64,000 nt of DNA from NCBI RefSeq assembly GCF_022369475.1, contig NZ_CP059601.1, forward strand, positions 59,335 through 123,334, read 5' to 3'. Both the position numbers and the translations under genes were made by a program. Positions 25,869 through 33,605 of this stretch are shown here, in pieces. Origin of the DNA: Campylobacter sp. RM12651. GTDB taxonomy: Bacteria; Campylobacterota; Campylobacteria; Campylobacterales; Campylobacteraceae. Numbering within the stretch: position 1 is the first letter of the stretch; each line of letters opens with the position of its first letter. Under the pieces are notes generated by a model. The model ran no database searches. It had not been told where the DNA came from and was given only the letters and a program-made list of their open reading frames with translations.

Positions 25869-26787
25869 TTTTATAAACAGTCCTATTCTTTATATGGGAA
25901 ATAAAAATCGTCTGATTCGTCGTGGTTTAATAAATCTGTTTCCAAAAAATATTAATCATTTTATAGATGCCTTTGCTGGAAGTGCAACTGTATCAATGAA
26001 TACTCAAGCAAAAAAATATATAATAAATGATATTGATGAAACCTTGCATTTATACTATCAAATGTTTGCAAAAAACAATGAAAAAACGATAATAGAACAT
26101 ATAGAAAATAGAGTTAAAGAATTTGGATTACCAACTAAAACAACTATTAGATGTTTTAGTGGTAAAGACGAAGTTGAACTTTACAAAAAAGCATATCACA
26201 ACTTTAGAGATTTTTATAATAAAAATAAAAACTCATTAGACCTTTACACGCTTATGTTTTTTGCTTTTTCACAGCAATTTAGAACAAACAAAAAAGGAGA
26301 TTTTAATATGCCGTTCGGAAATAACTGTTTTTCTCCTAAAAACAAAAAGACTATAAGTTTTGGTTGTGAGTTTTTTTCTAAAAATAATCTTTCAATCCAC
26401 AAAAAAGATTTTCAAGACTTAATTTTTAGCGAAACATTAAATAAGGATGATTTTGTATATTTTGATTCTCCTTATTCAATAACTACTGCTACATATAATG
26501 AAAGCTGTAAATGGGATTTTAATGATGATAATAGATTATTTATGGTTTGCAAGGAATTAGATAGAAATAATATAAAGTTTGGAATGAGCAATGTGATTAT
26601 AAATAAAGGTATAGAAAATAAAAACTTAATTGATTTTTGTTCTAAGAATAATTTCAAGGTATATAGTCCTAATAATTTTCAATATCATGCTTGTGGTAAG
26701 GAAAACAACAAACAACAAGAGGTATATATTTGCAATTACGAAATAAAAAATAATAACCACAATTTTAATTGTAGTGAATTAATTTAA
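25861..26787 (+). CDS. DNA adenine N6-methyltransferase, D12 class (Dam-like)
   Basis: The 308-aa enzyme would transfer a methyl group from S-adenosylmethionine to adenine in a short DNA site. It shows the N-terminal D12 motif (PILYMGNKNRLI), the AdoMet loop FIDAFAGSATVS (about 34-45) and the catalytic DSPY (202-205, a variant of DPPY). The length fits the Dam/DpnM class. Paired with the upstream gene it may be a restriction-modification system; alone it could protect the element from host restriction. The recognition site cannot be read from the sequence. Confidence 0.88.
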   Translation: MNSFINSPILYMGNKNRLIRRGLINLFPKNINHFIDAFAGSATVSMNTQAKKYIINDIDETLHLYYQMFAKNNEKTIIEHIENRVKEFGLPTKTTIRCFSGKDEVELYKKAYHNFRDFYNKNKNSLDLYTLMFFAFSQQFRTNKKGDFNMPFGNNCFSPKNKKTISFGCEFFSKNNLSIHKKDFQDLIFSETLNKDDFVYFDSPYSITTATYNESCKWDFNDDNRLFMVCKELDRNNIKFGMSNVIINKGIENKNLIDFCSKNNFKVYSPNNFQYHACGKENNKQQEVYICNYEIKNNNHNFNCSELI

Positions 26788-26847
26788 ATTTTTAATATTT
26801 TCAAATAGCGACTGAACCTCACCCTTATTTTAAGTGAGACTACAAAA

Positions 26848-26873
26848 TAACGCTTAAAAGATTTTATTATTTT
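26848..26873 (+). promoter_or_regulatory. Array promoter element, copy 13
   Basis: TAACGCTTAAAAGATTTTAT then TATTTT, 58 nt before the ATG at 26906. Confidence 0.7.
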
Positions 26874-26905
26874 ATTTTTATATTATAAGAAATAAGGAGT
26901 ACAAA

Positions 26906-27412
26906 ATGGAAAAAGAAATCAAAGAGCTTGAAAAAATGCTAAAAAGAAAATCTAATAAGGTTTTAGTTAAATTTGCAGTGGATTTTATATCTATTTTAAG
27001 TGAAAATATAGATTGTATTATTTATAAAGCTGAAAATAATGTTTATGAATTTGGTATTTATTGGGATAAGGACAATAAAGAGAATGAAGAGTTTATAAAA
27101 ATTGATAAAAAAGACTTAAAAGAAAACATTATTTCTTTAATGTGTTTATTACCAGTAGGCTATGAAAACAATGACGCATATTTTGATGACTTTATAACAG
27201 CCGATGGATATACCAATTTGGATTATTTAAAGTGTGAAGCCATAAAATCATATAGTTACGATGCAAGTTCAAAGGAAACTAAATCGGATTTTTGTGGTAA
27301 AAAAATAACTTTTGCATTTTTAGATGGCAAAGAGTATATTTTTAATATTTTTGAAGAACAGGATAAGCCTTTAGTAAAAACCGTTTCAAGAATATTAAAG
27401 GAGTTGAAATGA
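26906..27412 (+). CDS. Unknown 168-aa protein coupled to exonuclease
   Basis: The protein has a helical N-terminus, then a mixed domain with a Cys near the end of a loop (SDFCGKKITFAFLDGKEYIF). It overlaps the exonuclease gene by 4 bp (ATGA), so it may be a partner or regulator of that enzyme. RBS AAGGAG. No family is recognised. Confidence 0.65.
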   Translation: MEKEIKELEKMLKRKSNKVLVKFAVDFISILSENIDCIIYKAENNVYEFGIYWDKDNKENEEFIKIDKKDLKENIISLMCLLPVGYENNDAYFDDFITADGYTNLDYLKCEAIKSYSYDASSKETKSDFCGKKITFAFLDGKEYIFNIFEEQDKPLVKTVSRILKELK

Positions 27413-27960
27413 AAATAGTTTTAGATGTTGAAACAAATGGGCTTTTTGATTGTAGTGTGCTTTCTTTTAGTGCTTTAGCATTAGATGATTTAAATAATGT
27501 GGTTAATGTGATTGATAGATATTATTACAGAGATGAAAATGAGCAAGAAAACGAACAGGCATTAAGCATTAATGGATTATATGATGATGTAATTAAAGAA
27601 AAGCGTATTAATGTAAAATATCCTAAATATTTTAAAGATGATTTAGAAATAATAAATATTGTAAAAGATATGGATTTAATTATTTGTCATAATGTAGCAT
27701 TTGATGTAACTCATTTAGAAAAAGCTTTTAATATAGACTTGAGTAATATTAAAAAGTTTTGCACGATGAGAGAAACGCAATATCTTTATAACGCAACTAT
27801 ATTTAAAAATGGAGAACCTAAATTCCCAAGACTAAGTGAGAGTTTAGAGTATTGTGGAGTAAATGCAAATGATATAAAGAATAAATTAGGACTTGATTTT
27901 CATAATTCTTTATTTGATGTTTATTGCACTTTAGAAATTTATAAATATTTGGATAAATGA
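27409..27960 (+). CDS. DEDDh-family 3'-5' exonuclease (DnaQ-like)
   Basis: The 183-aa protein carries the three exonuclease motifs: ExoI LDVETNG (Asp6, Glu8), ExoII IICHNVAFDV (Asp99) and ExoIII LDFHNSLFDVY (His165, Asp170). The His at the third motif places it in the DEDDh group with DnaQ epsilon and RNase T. Such enzymes remove nucleotides from DNA or RNA 3' ends using two metal ions. It is a stand-alone domain without polymerase, so proofreading in trans, DNA repair or degradation of host or invader nucleic acid are all possible. Confidence 0.88.
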   Translation: MKIVLDVETNGLFDCSVLSFSALALDDLNNVVNVIDRYYYRDENEQENEQALSINGLYDDVIKEKRINVKYPKYFKDDLEIINIVKDMDLIICHNVAFDVTHLEKAFNIDLSNIKKFCTMRETQYLYNATIFKNGEPKFPRLSESLEYCGVNANDIKNKLGLDFHNSLFDVYCTLEIYKYLDK

Positions 27961-28030
27961 CAAAGGATTGGTTATTTTCATAAATACTAATTTATGGTGT
28001 AGAAATTGTTAAAGAGTATCTTGAATATTG

Positions 28031-28053
28031 TTATTTGTAGATATAATGAGTTA
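28031..28053 (+). promoter_or_regulatory. Ordinary sigma-70-like -10 region before 28075
   Basis: TATAAT at 28042-28047, with a possible TTGAAT 15 bp upstream. This unit lacks the array element. Confidence 0.4.
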
Positions 28054-28074
28054 AATTTTAAATAAGGAGTTTTT

Positions 28075-28479
28075 ATGCAAGTTAATATTAAAGACATACA
28101 TAATGTAGAAGTATTTGTTTCTGAGATTTGTGATTATTTAAAAACAGGAAATCATAACTTACCTATTTTTGCCCCTAAAGAAGATATTTATAAAATATCT
28201 GAAAATTCACAAGGCGGACTTGAACTTATAAATCTTTGTATCAAAAATTATGATTTAATTAATAGCATTAGTGGTTTTGAAACAAATTCTGTTGAGTTTG
28301 ATTTATTTTCTTATAAATACGATGACTTCATCAGTGCCTTTAGTAAATATTCTTATTTTAATGAATTATATAAAGCTATAAAATTAGATGCTTATAATGA
28401 TAAAAAAGATTTAATCAGAATAGATATAGCTATACAATCAGATACTTTTCGCCTTTTGCGTTTAAAATCTTTAGCTTAA
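28075..28479 (+). CDS. Unknown 134-aa protein
   Basis: RBS AAGGAG. The soluble helical protein has no known motif. It stands out in the array because its upstream region has a TATAAT box and no ACGCTTAAAA element, so it may be expressed under different control. Function unknown. Confidence 0.65.
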   Translation: MQVNIKDIHNVEVFVSEICDYLKTGNHNLPIFAPKEDIYKISENSQGGLELINLCIKNYDLINSISGFETNSVEFDLFSYKYDDFISAFSKYSYFNELYKAIKLDAYNDKKDLIRIDIAIQSDTFRLLRLKSLA

Positions 28480-28514
28480 TAAGTTAGAGATTTATGTATT
28501 CGCAAAGCCCCTAA

Positions 28515-28540
28515 AAACGCTTAAAAGATTTTTTTATCCT
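28515..28540 (+). promoter_or_regulatory. Array promoter element, copy 14
   Basis: AAACGCTTAAAAGATTTTTT then TATCCT, 52 nt before the ATG at 28567. Confidence 0.85.
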
Positions 28541-28566
28541 CCTTTTAAATTAGCAAAGGAGAAAAT

Positions 28567-29766
28567 ATGAAATTCATAATTAAAAGTAAAAATTCAAAAG
28601 AAAATATATTACAAGCTTTTCAAAACCCAAAACACAAAGAAGCGATAAGTTTTCTTATTGACACCATTGGTTTAAATAATTTTAGAGAAACCTTTATTAA
28701 AGGTCAGTATTGTGTTTTTGATGAGGTTATGTCAAAATTAAAATATATAACCCCAAAAAAGGGAAAAGAACAGCATTTTAAGGCTTTATTAGAACCTAAA
28801 TTATTACTTGCCCATTTAGATGTATTAAGCGTGATAGCTTGGATTGATTTATCAACTAGCTTTATTAAAACAAAGACCCTACGCCCTTTACATCAGCTTT
28901 ATTATATTAAGCAAGAACTTGCAATGAATATAACTAAAGAACAAAAAAAAGAGCTTATATTTTTAAATTTTCAAAACATTGACCCTTTTAATATTTTAGA
29001 AGAGTGCGTATTTTTACATAATGATAAATTTGTTTTAACCTTAAAATCCGATATATTCATTACACCGTATGTAATGAATATAATTAAAATAAGCTTAGAA
29101 GCCATTGCTTGTATTAGACCTATTCAAATACAAACTCAAACCTTAAAAAAACTTTGTATTAAAGATAATAACTTTTTTAAAATAATGGATTATTTGGTGC
29201 TTACTAAAGAGCAAATAAATTATGTGTATTCAAAAAGTTTAGAGAGTAATAAAAAAACAGAGTTAAGAGATTTTTTAAAACAAGATGAAAGATATAAATC
29301 ATTAGAAAACTATGAAAGCGTTTTAAAAATATGTAAGGCTTTAAATATAGAAAATAACGAAACAAACATAATTACATATTTAGTTAATCCTGAAGATGAT
29401 ATGTTATTTAATTTTAATGCCGAAAAAGTATTAGAAATTTATGAAATTTTACCACTATTTAAAAAAGCCTATACAAACAAAACACAAATTAATAATATTT
29501 TTTCTAATACTGGTTTAATTTTAGTTGATGATTGGCTCAATTATGCTTATAACCACATTGGAGAAATTGATGATTTTATCTTTGTGTTAATGAATTTTTG
29601 TATCGGAACAGATACAAAAAATATCTGTAGTTTAGTTGTAAAACTGTTAGAAAACCATAAGTTTTCTATCGTAAAAGCTTTATTTAGAACTCCAAACATT
29701 CAATTAGACAAAAAAGAAGCAATTTTAAATATTTGCAAAGATTTTGGCTTTAATCCAGCAATATAG
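28567..29766 (+). CDS. Unknown 399-aa helical protein
   Basis: First gene of a pair with 29775 (gap 8 bp). The all-helical soluble protein has a Leu/Ile-rich central part (HLDVLSVIAWIDL) and a C-terminal HEAT-like helical look. Similar in size and style to the 12893 protein. No catalytic motif is recognised. RBS AAAGGAG. Confidence 0.7.
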   Translation: MKFIIKSKNSKENILQAFQNPKHKEAISFLIDTIGLNNFRETFIKGQYCVFDEVMSKLKYITPKKGKEQHFKALLEPKLLLAHLDVLSVIAWIDLSTSFIKTKTLRPLHQLYYIKQELAMNITKEQKKELIFLNFQNIDPFNILEECVFLHNDKFVLTLKSDIFITPYVMNIIKISLEAIACIRPIQIQTQTLKKLCIKDNNFFKIMDYLVLTKEQINYVYSKSLESNKKTELRDFLKQDERYKSLENYESVLKICKALNIENNETNIITYLVNPEDDMLFNFNAEKVLEIYEILPLFKKAYTNKTQINNIFSNTGLILVDDWLNYAYNHIGEIDDFIFVLMNFCIGTDTKNICSLVVKLLENHKFSIVKALFRTPNIQLDKKEAILNICKDFGFNPAI

Positions 29767-29774
29767 GATAAAAG

Positions 29775-30698
29775 ATGAAAGAAACAATAAAAGCACTAGC
29801 TATAACAAATGATAAAAAATATTTATCAGAAATTATTTTCGCAATCAATATGGATGATTATTTATTTGAAGAGTTTATTAAGGATGCTAATTATATTGCT
29901 AACAATGAGAAACTTGATGATATTAAGCTTTATAATTTTAATAAAAACTTCATTTCTATTCAGGAGTTTTATGTAAAACCCCACCACTATTGCCCATTTG
30001 AAAAATATCAGATAAAGCCCATAAAAAACTTAACAAAGTTTGACCACCACCCAATTAAATCTATGGCAAAAGCTTTATTAAAGCTATATGCCTTAAGTGA
30101 TGTAAATAAAGATTATGTTTATTTTCTAAACATCAGATATTTTATTGAGAAAGCAATTGGTTCTAATAAATACACATTTGAAGAATTACTTAAGGACGCC
30201 AATTATATTGCTAATAATGAAAAACTTGACGATATTAAGCTTTTTAATTTTAATAGAGCTTTTAGATTAATACAAAGTTTTTGTGGTAAAACTAAGCTTA
30301 TAGATTTAACAAAGATAAAGCAATTATTAAAAAATAAAACGAAAATAGATAGTAGTTGTTTAGATAATTTATTTTATGAATTAAAGCACGAAAATAGATG
30401 GTCTATTTGCAATAATGCTACTGAATTATTAAGATATATACGAGATAAAAATAATATATCAAATTTTGATATTAAAATGAGCGAAAGCGAGGGAAAAAAT
30501 TATATAATGCCTAATATAGTCATTAAATACCAAGTTTTTAAAAAAATAAGTAAAAAAACAAACCATTCAATTGATTTTGAGAATAATCTTTTTGTATTAA
30601 ATAGTGAAAAAGAAATTCGCTATATTAGAATAGATAGTGAAAAAAATGCGAAAAATGTGTATGAGTTTATCAAAAAATTAAATCAAATATTGTTCTAA
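29775..30698 (+). CDS. Unknown 307-aa protein with internal duplication
   Basis: The segment around residues 35-65 (KDANYIANNEKLDDIKLYNF) recurs almost unchanged around 140-170 (KDANYIANNEKLDDIKLFNF), with similar residues on both sides. The N-terminal half thus consists of two related helical units. The C-terminal quarter is different and mixed alpha/beta. No family is recognised. A perfect hairpin follows at 30707-30738. Confidence 0.7.
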   Translation: MKETIKALAITNDKKYLSEIIFAINMDDYLFEEFIKDANYIANNEKLDDIKLYNFNKNFISIQEFYVKPHHYCPFEKYQIKPIKNLTKFDHHPIKSMAKALLKLYALSDVNKDYVYFLNIRYFIEKAIGSNKYTFEELLKDANYIANNEKLDDIKLFNFNRAFRLIQSFCGKTKLIDLTKIKQLLKNKTKIDSSCLDNLFYELKHENRWSICNNATELLRYIRDKNNISNFDIKMSESEGKNYIMPNIVIKYQVFKKISKKTNHSIDFENNLFVLNSEKEIRYIRIDSEKNAKNVYEFIKKLNQILF

Positions 30699-30706
30699 AA
30701 TCAATA

Positions 30707-30738
30707 GCTAGATTGTAAAATAGTCCGCACAATCTAGC
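30707..30738 (+). terminator. Perfect 10-bp hairpin
   Basis: GCTAGATTGT pairs with ACAATCTAGC. Confidence 0.6.
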
Positions 30739-30751
30739 AAGACAACCAAAA

Positions 30752-30777
30752 AAACGCTTAAAAACTTTCTTATCTTT
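30752..30777 (+). promoter_or_regulatory. Array promoter element, copy 15
   Basis: AAACGCTTAAAAACTTTCTT then ATCTTT, 56 nt before the ATG at 30808. Confidence 0.75.
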
Positions 30778-30807
30778 CTTTTAACTTAAAAATTAAGGAG
30801 ATTAAAG

Positions 30808-30987
30808 ATGGAAAAAGTGTATGTGAATGCAAAAAAAATTCAAAAAAGAGCAGTGGTAAAAATATTAAAAAACATAGAAAATGCCACAGGTATTTTGTGT
30901 GATGAAGAAATTGTCAGCATAGGTGATTTGGAAATGTTTTGTTTTAAAAACAGATTAGACCCTTTTGATTTTTTTTGTGCTATTTAA
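30808..30987 (+). CDS. 59-aa small protein
   Basis: RBS AAGGAG and the array element at the usual distance support this short gene. It begins MEKVYVNAKKIQKRAVVKIL, is basic at the N-terminus and ends with a Phe/Cys-rich tail (FDFFCAI). The basic helix could bind nucleic acid. It is flanked by hairpins on both sides, forming one complete module of the array. Confidence 0.6.
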   Translation: MEKVYVNAKKIQKRAVVKILKNIENATGILCDEEIVSIGDLEMFCFKNRLDPFDFFCAI

Positions 30988-31000
30988 AAATAAGATTAAA

Positions 31001-31032
31001 GACGAAAAGTCAATAGAATTAAACTTTTCGTC
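31001..31032 (+). terminator. Perfect 10-bp hairpin
   Basis: GACGAAAAGT pairs with ACTTTTCGTC across 12 nt. Confidence 0.6.
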
Positions 31033-31063
31033 TACAAAAGCATCAAATATACTAAAACCAAAA

Positions 31064-31089
31064 AAACGCTTAAAAGATTTTTTATATTA
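31064..31089 (+). promoter_or_regulatory. Array promoter element, copy 16
   Basis: AAACGCTTAAAAGATTTTTT then ATATTA, 51 nt before the ATG at 31115. Confidence 0.85.
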
Positions 31090-31114
31090 AATCAAAATAA
31101 TTAAGGAGAAAAAA

Positions 31115-31756
31115 ATGACTAATCAAATTAACGAAAGCGTTAAAGAACTAACGGAAAAAATGGAAGATTGTGCTAAAAAAATAGAATCTTATTATAAAGA
31201 AATAGATGGAAAAAATTATTTAAACTATGAACACAACAAGATACTTAATGAGCTTAAAGACCTAAAGATAAAAAACGAAAGGGATTTATACAATTGGGCT
31301 TATCCTTATTGGTCAGAAATAGATAATAAACAAACTAATTTTTTTACTGATAGGGTTAAAGAAAATTTCAAGGCATTAATTAAAACAAAAACAAAAATTA
31401 TAAATTTGGAGAATATTCAGAAAGAATTAAATAAAAAGACCGAACTAAATGAAAACGATTATAAAGTAGGAGATATTTTAGTTAATGTATGGGGATATGA
31501 CCAAACCAATATTGATTTTTATCAAGTAATTTCAACAACAAAAAAATCAATCAAAATAACCGAAATAGGAACTAGATTGGACAAGGAGCATTCTAATAGT
31601 TATGAAGATGCTTTAAAGCCTAATAAAGGCTCTTTTTTAGGAAAAGAAATAATCATAACAAGAAGTAAAACCCCAAAACTTAAAGGATATTATTTTTTAC
31701 ATAAAACTAAAGAAGATGAATTGTTTTACGAAACAAACTCTTATTGTAAAAGATAG
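31115..31756 (+). CDS. Unknown protein with the mobile-element domain GDIxxxxWGYDQTNxDFYQV
   Basis: The 213-aa protein has a helical, charged N-terminal half. The C-terminal domain begins YKVGDILVNVWGYDQTN (about 120-136), continues IDFYQVISTTKKSIKITEIG and ends with a conserved-looking KGYYFLH. I recall this short beta-rich domain from hypothetical proteins of phages and plasmids in many phyla, always without an assigned function. It is a single-gene unit with promoter and hairpin. Naming a function would be guessing. Confidence 0.7.
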   Translation: MTNQINESVKELTEKMEDCAKKIESYYKEIDGKNYLNYEHNKILNELKDLKIKNERDLYNWAYPYWSEIDNKQTNFFTDRVKENFKALIKTKTKIINLENIQKELNKKTELNENDYKVGDILVNVWGYDQTNIDFYQVISTTKKSIKITEIGTRLDKEHSNSYEDALKPNKGSFLGKEIIITRSKTPKLKGYYFLHKTKEDELFYETNSYCKR

Positions 31757-31800
31757 GAAGGATTTGGAAGCTTACTAGGAATTTGTAAATCCATCCTATC
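31752..31800 (+). terminator. 14-bp hairpin with one mismatch
   Basis: GATAGGAAGGATTT pairs with AAATCCATCCTATC. The left arm overlaps the stop codon of the 31115 gene. Confidence 0.65.
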
Positions 31801-31825
31801 TTGATTCATTATACCATAAAATAAT

Positions 31826-31851
31826 GAACGCTTAAAAGATTTTTTTATCCT
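31826..31851 (+). promoter_or_regulatory. Array promoter element, copy 17
   Basis: GAACGCTTAAAAGATTTTTT then TATCCT, 55 nt before the ATG at 31881. Its leader is identical to that of copy 18. Confidence 0.85.
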
Positions 31852-31880
31852 AAATCAAAATTAATCACAAGGAGAAAAAA

Positions 31881-32093
31881 ATGGGTAATGTTTTAATGTG
31901 TTTATTGGCAATAACTTTATTATTTTGTTTTTTAGGTTTAGTAGCAGTTACTGATGAGGTTGGTTTTATGTATTTTAATTTAATGGCTATCGTTTTTTTG
32001 GTTTTTGCTATTGTAGGAATAATCTGTCTTATCAGCAATATTATTAAAAAAGTAAGAGCTTTAATTAAAAGACTAAAACCAACTAATAAATAA
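31881..32093 (+). CDS. Small two-helix membrane protein
   Basis: The 70-aa protein has hydrophobic helices at about 3-23 and 28-55 and a strongly basic tail (KKVRALIKRLKPTNK). RBS AAGGAG. It is a single-gene unit. Similar small basic membrane proteins can be toxins, holin-like proteins or regulators; none of these can be preferred on sequence alone. Confidence 0.65.
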   Translation: MGNVLMCLLAITLLFCFLGLVAVTDEVGFMYFNLMAIVFLVFAIVGIICLISNIIKKVRALIKRLKPTNK

Positions 32094-32102
32094 AAACTTA
32101 AA

Positions 32103-32129
32103 TGTTTGACTTTATAAATGAGTCAAACA
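32103..32129 (+). terminator. Perfect 9-bp hairpin
   Basis: TGTTTGACT pairs with AGTCAAACA; 9 nt before the next element. Confidence 0.6.
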
Positions 32130-32138
32130 AAGCAATTA

Positions 32139-32164
32139 AAACGCTTAAAAGATTTTTTTATCCT
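32139..32164 (+). promoter_or_regulatory. Array promoter element, copy 18
   Basis: AAACGCTTAAAAGATTTTTT then TATCCT, 55 nt before the ATG at 32194. From AACGC to the ATG the sequence is identical to copy 17. Confidence 0.85.
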
Positions 32165-32193
32165 AAATCAAAATTAATCACAAGGAGAAAAAA

Positions 32194-32487
32194 ATGAAAA
32201 AGGATTTATTTGAAGATTTTGATAGTTTTATAACAGCTATGGCTGAAGCTTATAACAAACATCACCGAAATATTAGTTTAGAAACTTGTTTAAATTTAGA
32301 CAACACAGTAAGTGTTGTTAAATTCCATTATGAAACTGGTGAAGAAGAAGAGATTTTATGTGAAAGTTTAGGGGATTTAAGCAAGGTTTTCGGAGAAAGT
32401 TATGAAATATTATTTAATGATTTTGTTAAAAATGAATTTAAAAACGATGAGAGCTTGTGTTTAAGGAGTAGATATGATTTGTTATAA
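32194..32487 (+). CDS. Unknown 97-aa acidic protein
   Basis: The acidic small protein (YETGEEEEILCESLGDLSKV) overlaps the next gene by 14 bp, and the RBS of that gene (AAGGAG) lies in its last codons. Function unknown; the acidity would fit a DNA-mimic or binding-partner role, without further support. Confidence 0.65.
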   Translation: MKKDLFEDFDSFITAMAEAYNKHHRNISLETCLNLDNTVSVVKFHYETGEEEEILCESLGDLSKVFGESYEILFNDFVKNEFKNDESLCLRSRYDLL

Positions 32488-33412
32488 TATAAGAGAACAT
32501 TTTGACCAAGTATATAAAAAAAATCTAGATAAAACTACTCCTGATGATATAAATAAAGAGATTAATAATTTAATAAATCATAGTTTTATTACTGGCGAAG
32601 CATTGAATAGTTTAATTTATGAAACTGATTTTATTGAGTTAGAAGAGATTTTTGAATTTGCTAAAAAAACCTATGAAAATATTGACAATAATGAAAAAAT
32701 AAAAATGCTTAAAAGCATTTACCCTTATGATATTGATTATAAAGAATTAAAGGGTTATGGTTTTAATTTTCAGTTTGCTTGTTTTAGCAATGATAAATTA
32801 GCAGAATTAATTAAAATAGAAAAAGAATTTTATAATTTTGATAAAGGCTATGAAAAAAGGAGGGGACATTCTTTAAAAGAATTAATCCAAGATGTAAAAC
32901 TAGCCATATTGAACAGAGAAAAAGAAGTGGCTAAATTATTAGGGGCTGAAAAATTAGATTTTAATGAGATTACTAATAAATATAAAGCAACTATAACCAA
33001 AAGGGATATATATTGTTTTAATAGTAATTATTTTAATTTAAATATGAGCGAAAAAGAGCAAATAATAAATCAAATTTTTGAATTAAATCCTTATTTATTT
33101 ACACTTAGTGATTTATCGGATATATTTAATATGATAACAACTTATGTTTTTGAAAAACTTAATCTTGTTTATGATAACAATAATACTATTTATAATAATA
33201 ATAATGTTAATTATGTAAATAATAAAGTTATTTATAAAATACAATTTAATAAATATTTATTATTAAATATTAATAAAATAGATTGTCAAATGAGGGAATT
33301 AATAAATAATGACAAGTTTTCTAACGTAAGAGAATTATATTATAACTATGTTGTTAATATTTTAGGGAATGATTTAAAAAATAAGATTTTAGAAGCAACA
33401 AATGAAAAATAA
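32474..33412 (+). CDS. Unknown 312-aa protein
   Basis: Soluble helical protein with a very Asn-rich C-terminal stretch (about 233-255, many NNN) of low complexity. It is translated after the 97-aa protein by overlap. No known motif. A strong hairpin follows its stop codon. Confidence 0.7.
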   Translation: MICYNIREHFDQVYKKNLDKTTPDDINKEINNLINHSFITGEALNSLIYETDFIELEEIFEFAKKTYENIDNNEKIKMLKSIYPYDIDYKELKGYGFNFQFACFSNDKLAELIKIEKEFYNFDKGYEKRRGHSLKELIQDVKLAILNREKEVAKLLGAEKLDFNEITNKYKATITKRDIYCFNSNYFNLNMSEKEQIINQIFELNPYLFTLSDLSDIFNMITTYVFEKLNLVYDNNNTIYNNNNVNYVNNKVIYKIQFNKYLLLNINKIDCQMRELINNDKFSNVRELYYNYVVNILGNDLKNKILEATNEK

Positions 33413-33436
33413 CCTCAAGAGAAAATCTCTTGAGGT
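33412..33436 (+). terminator. Perfect 11-bp hairpin
   Basis: ACCTCAAGAGA pairs with TCTCTTGAGGT across AAA, directly after the stop of the 32474 gene. Confidence 0.7.
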
Positions 33437-33550
33437 ATTAGGGATGTTTTTCAGTAAAACCCTAACATTTTCTACCTTGTAGTAATTTTAAAATCAAAGT
33501 TTTAAAACTAATATACTAAAGTTAGAATATTTTATAGAACAAAAGTTAAA

Positions 33551-33576
33551 AAACGCTTAAAAGATTTTTTTATATT
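33551..33576 (+). promoter_or_regulatory. Array promoter element, copy 19
   Basis: AAACGCTTAAAAGATTTTTT then TATATT, 55 nt before the ATG at 33606. Confidence 0.85.
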
Positions 33577-33605
33577 AAATTAAAAATTAATTAAGGAGAA
33601 AAACA

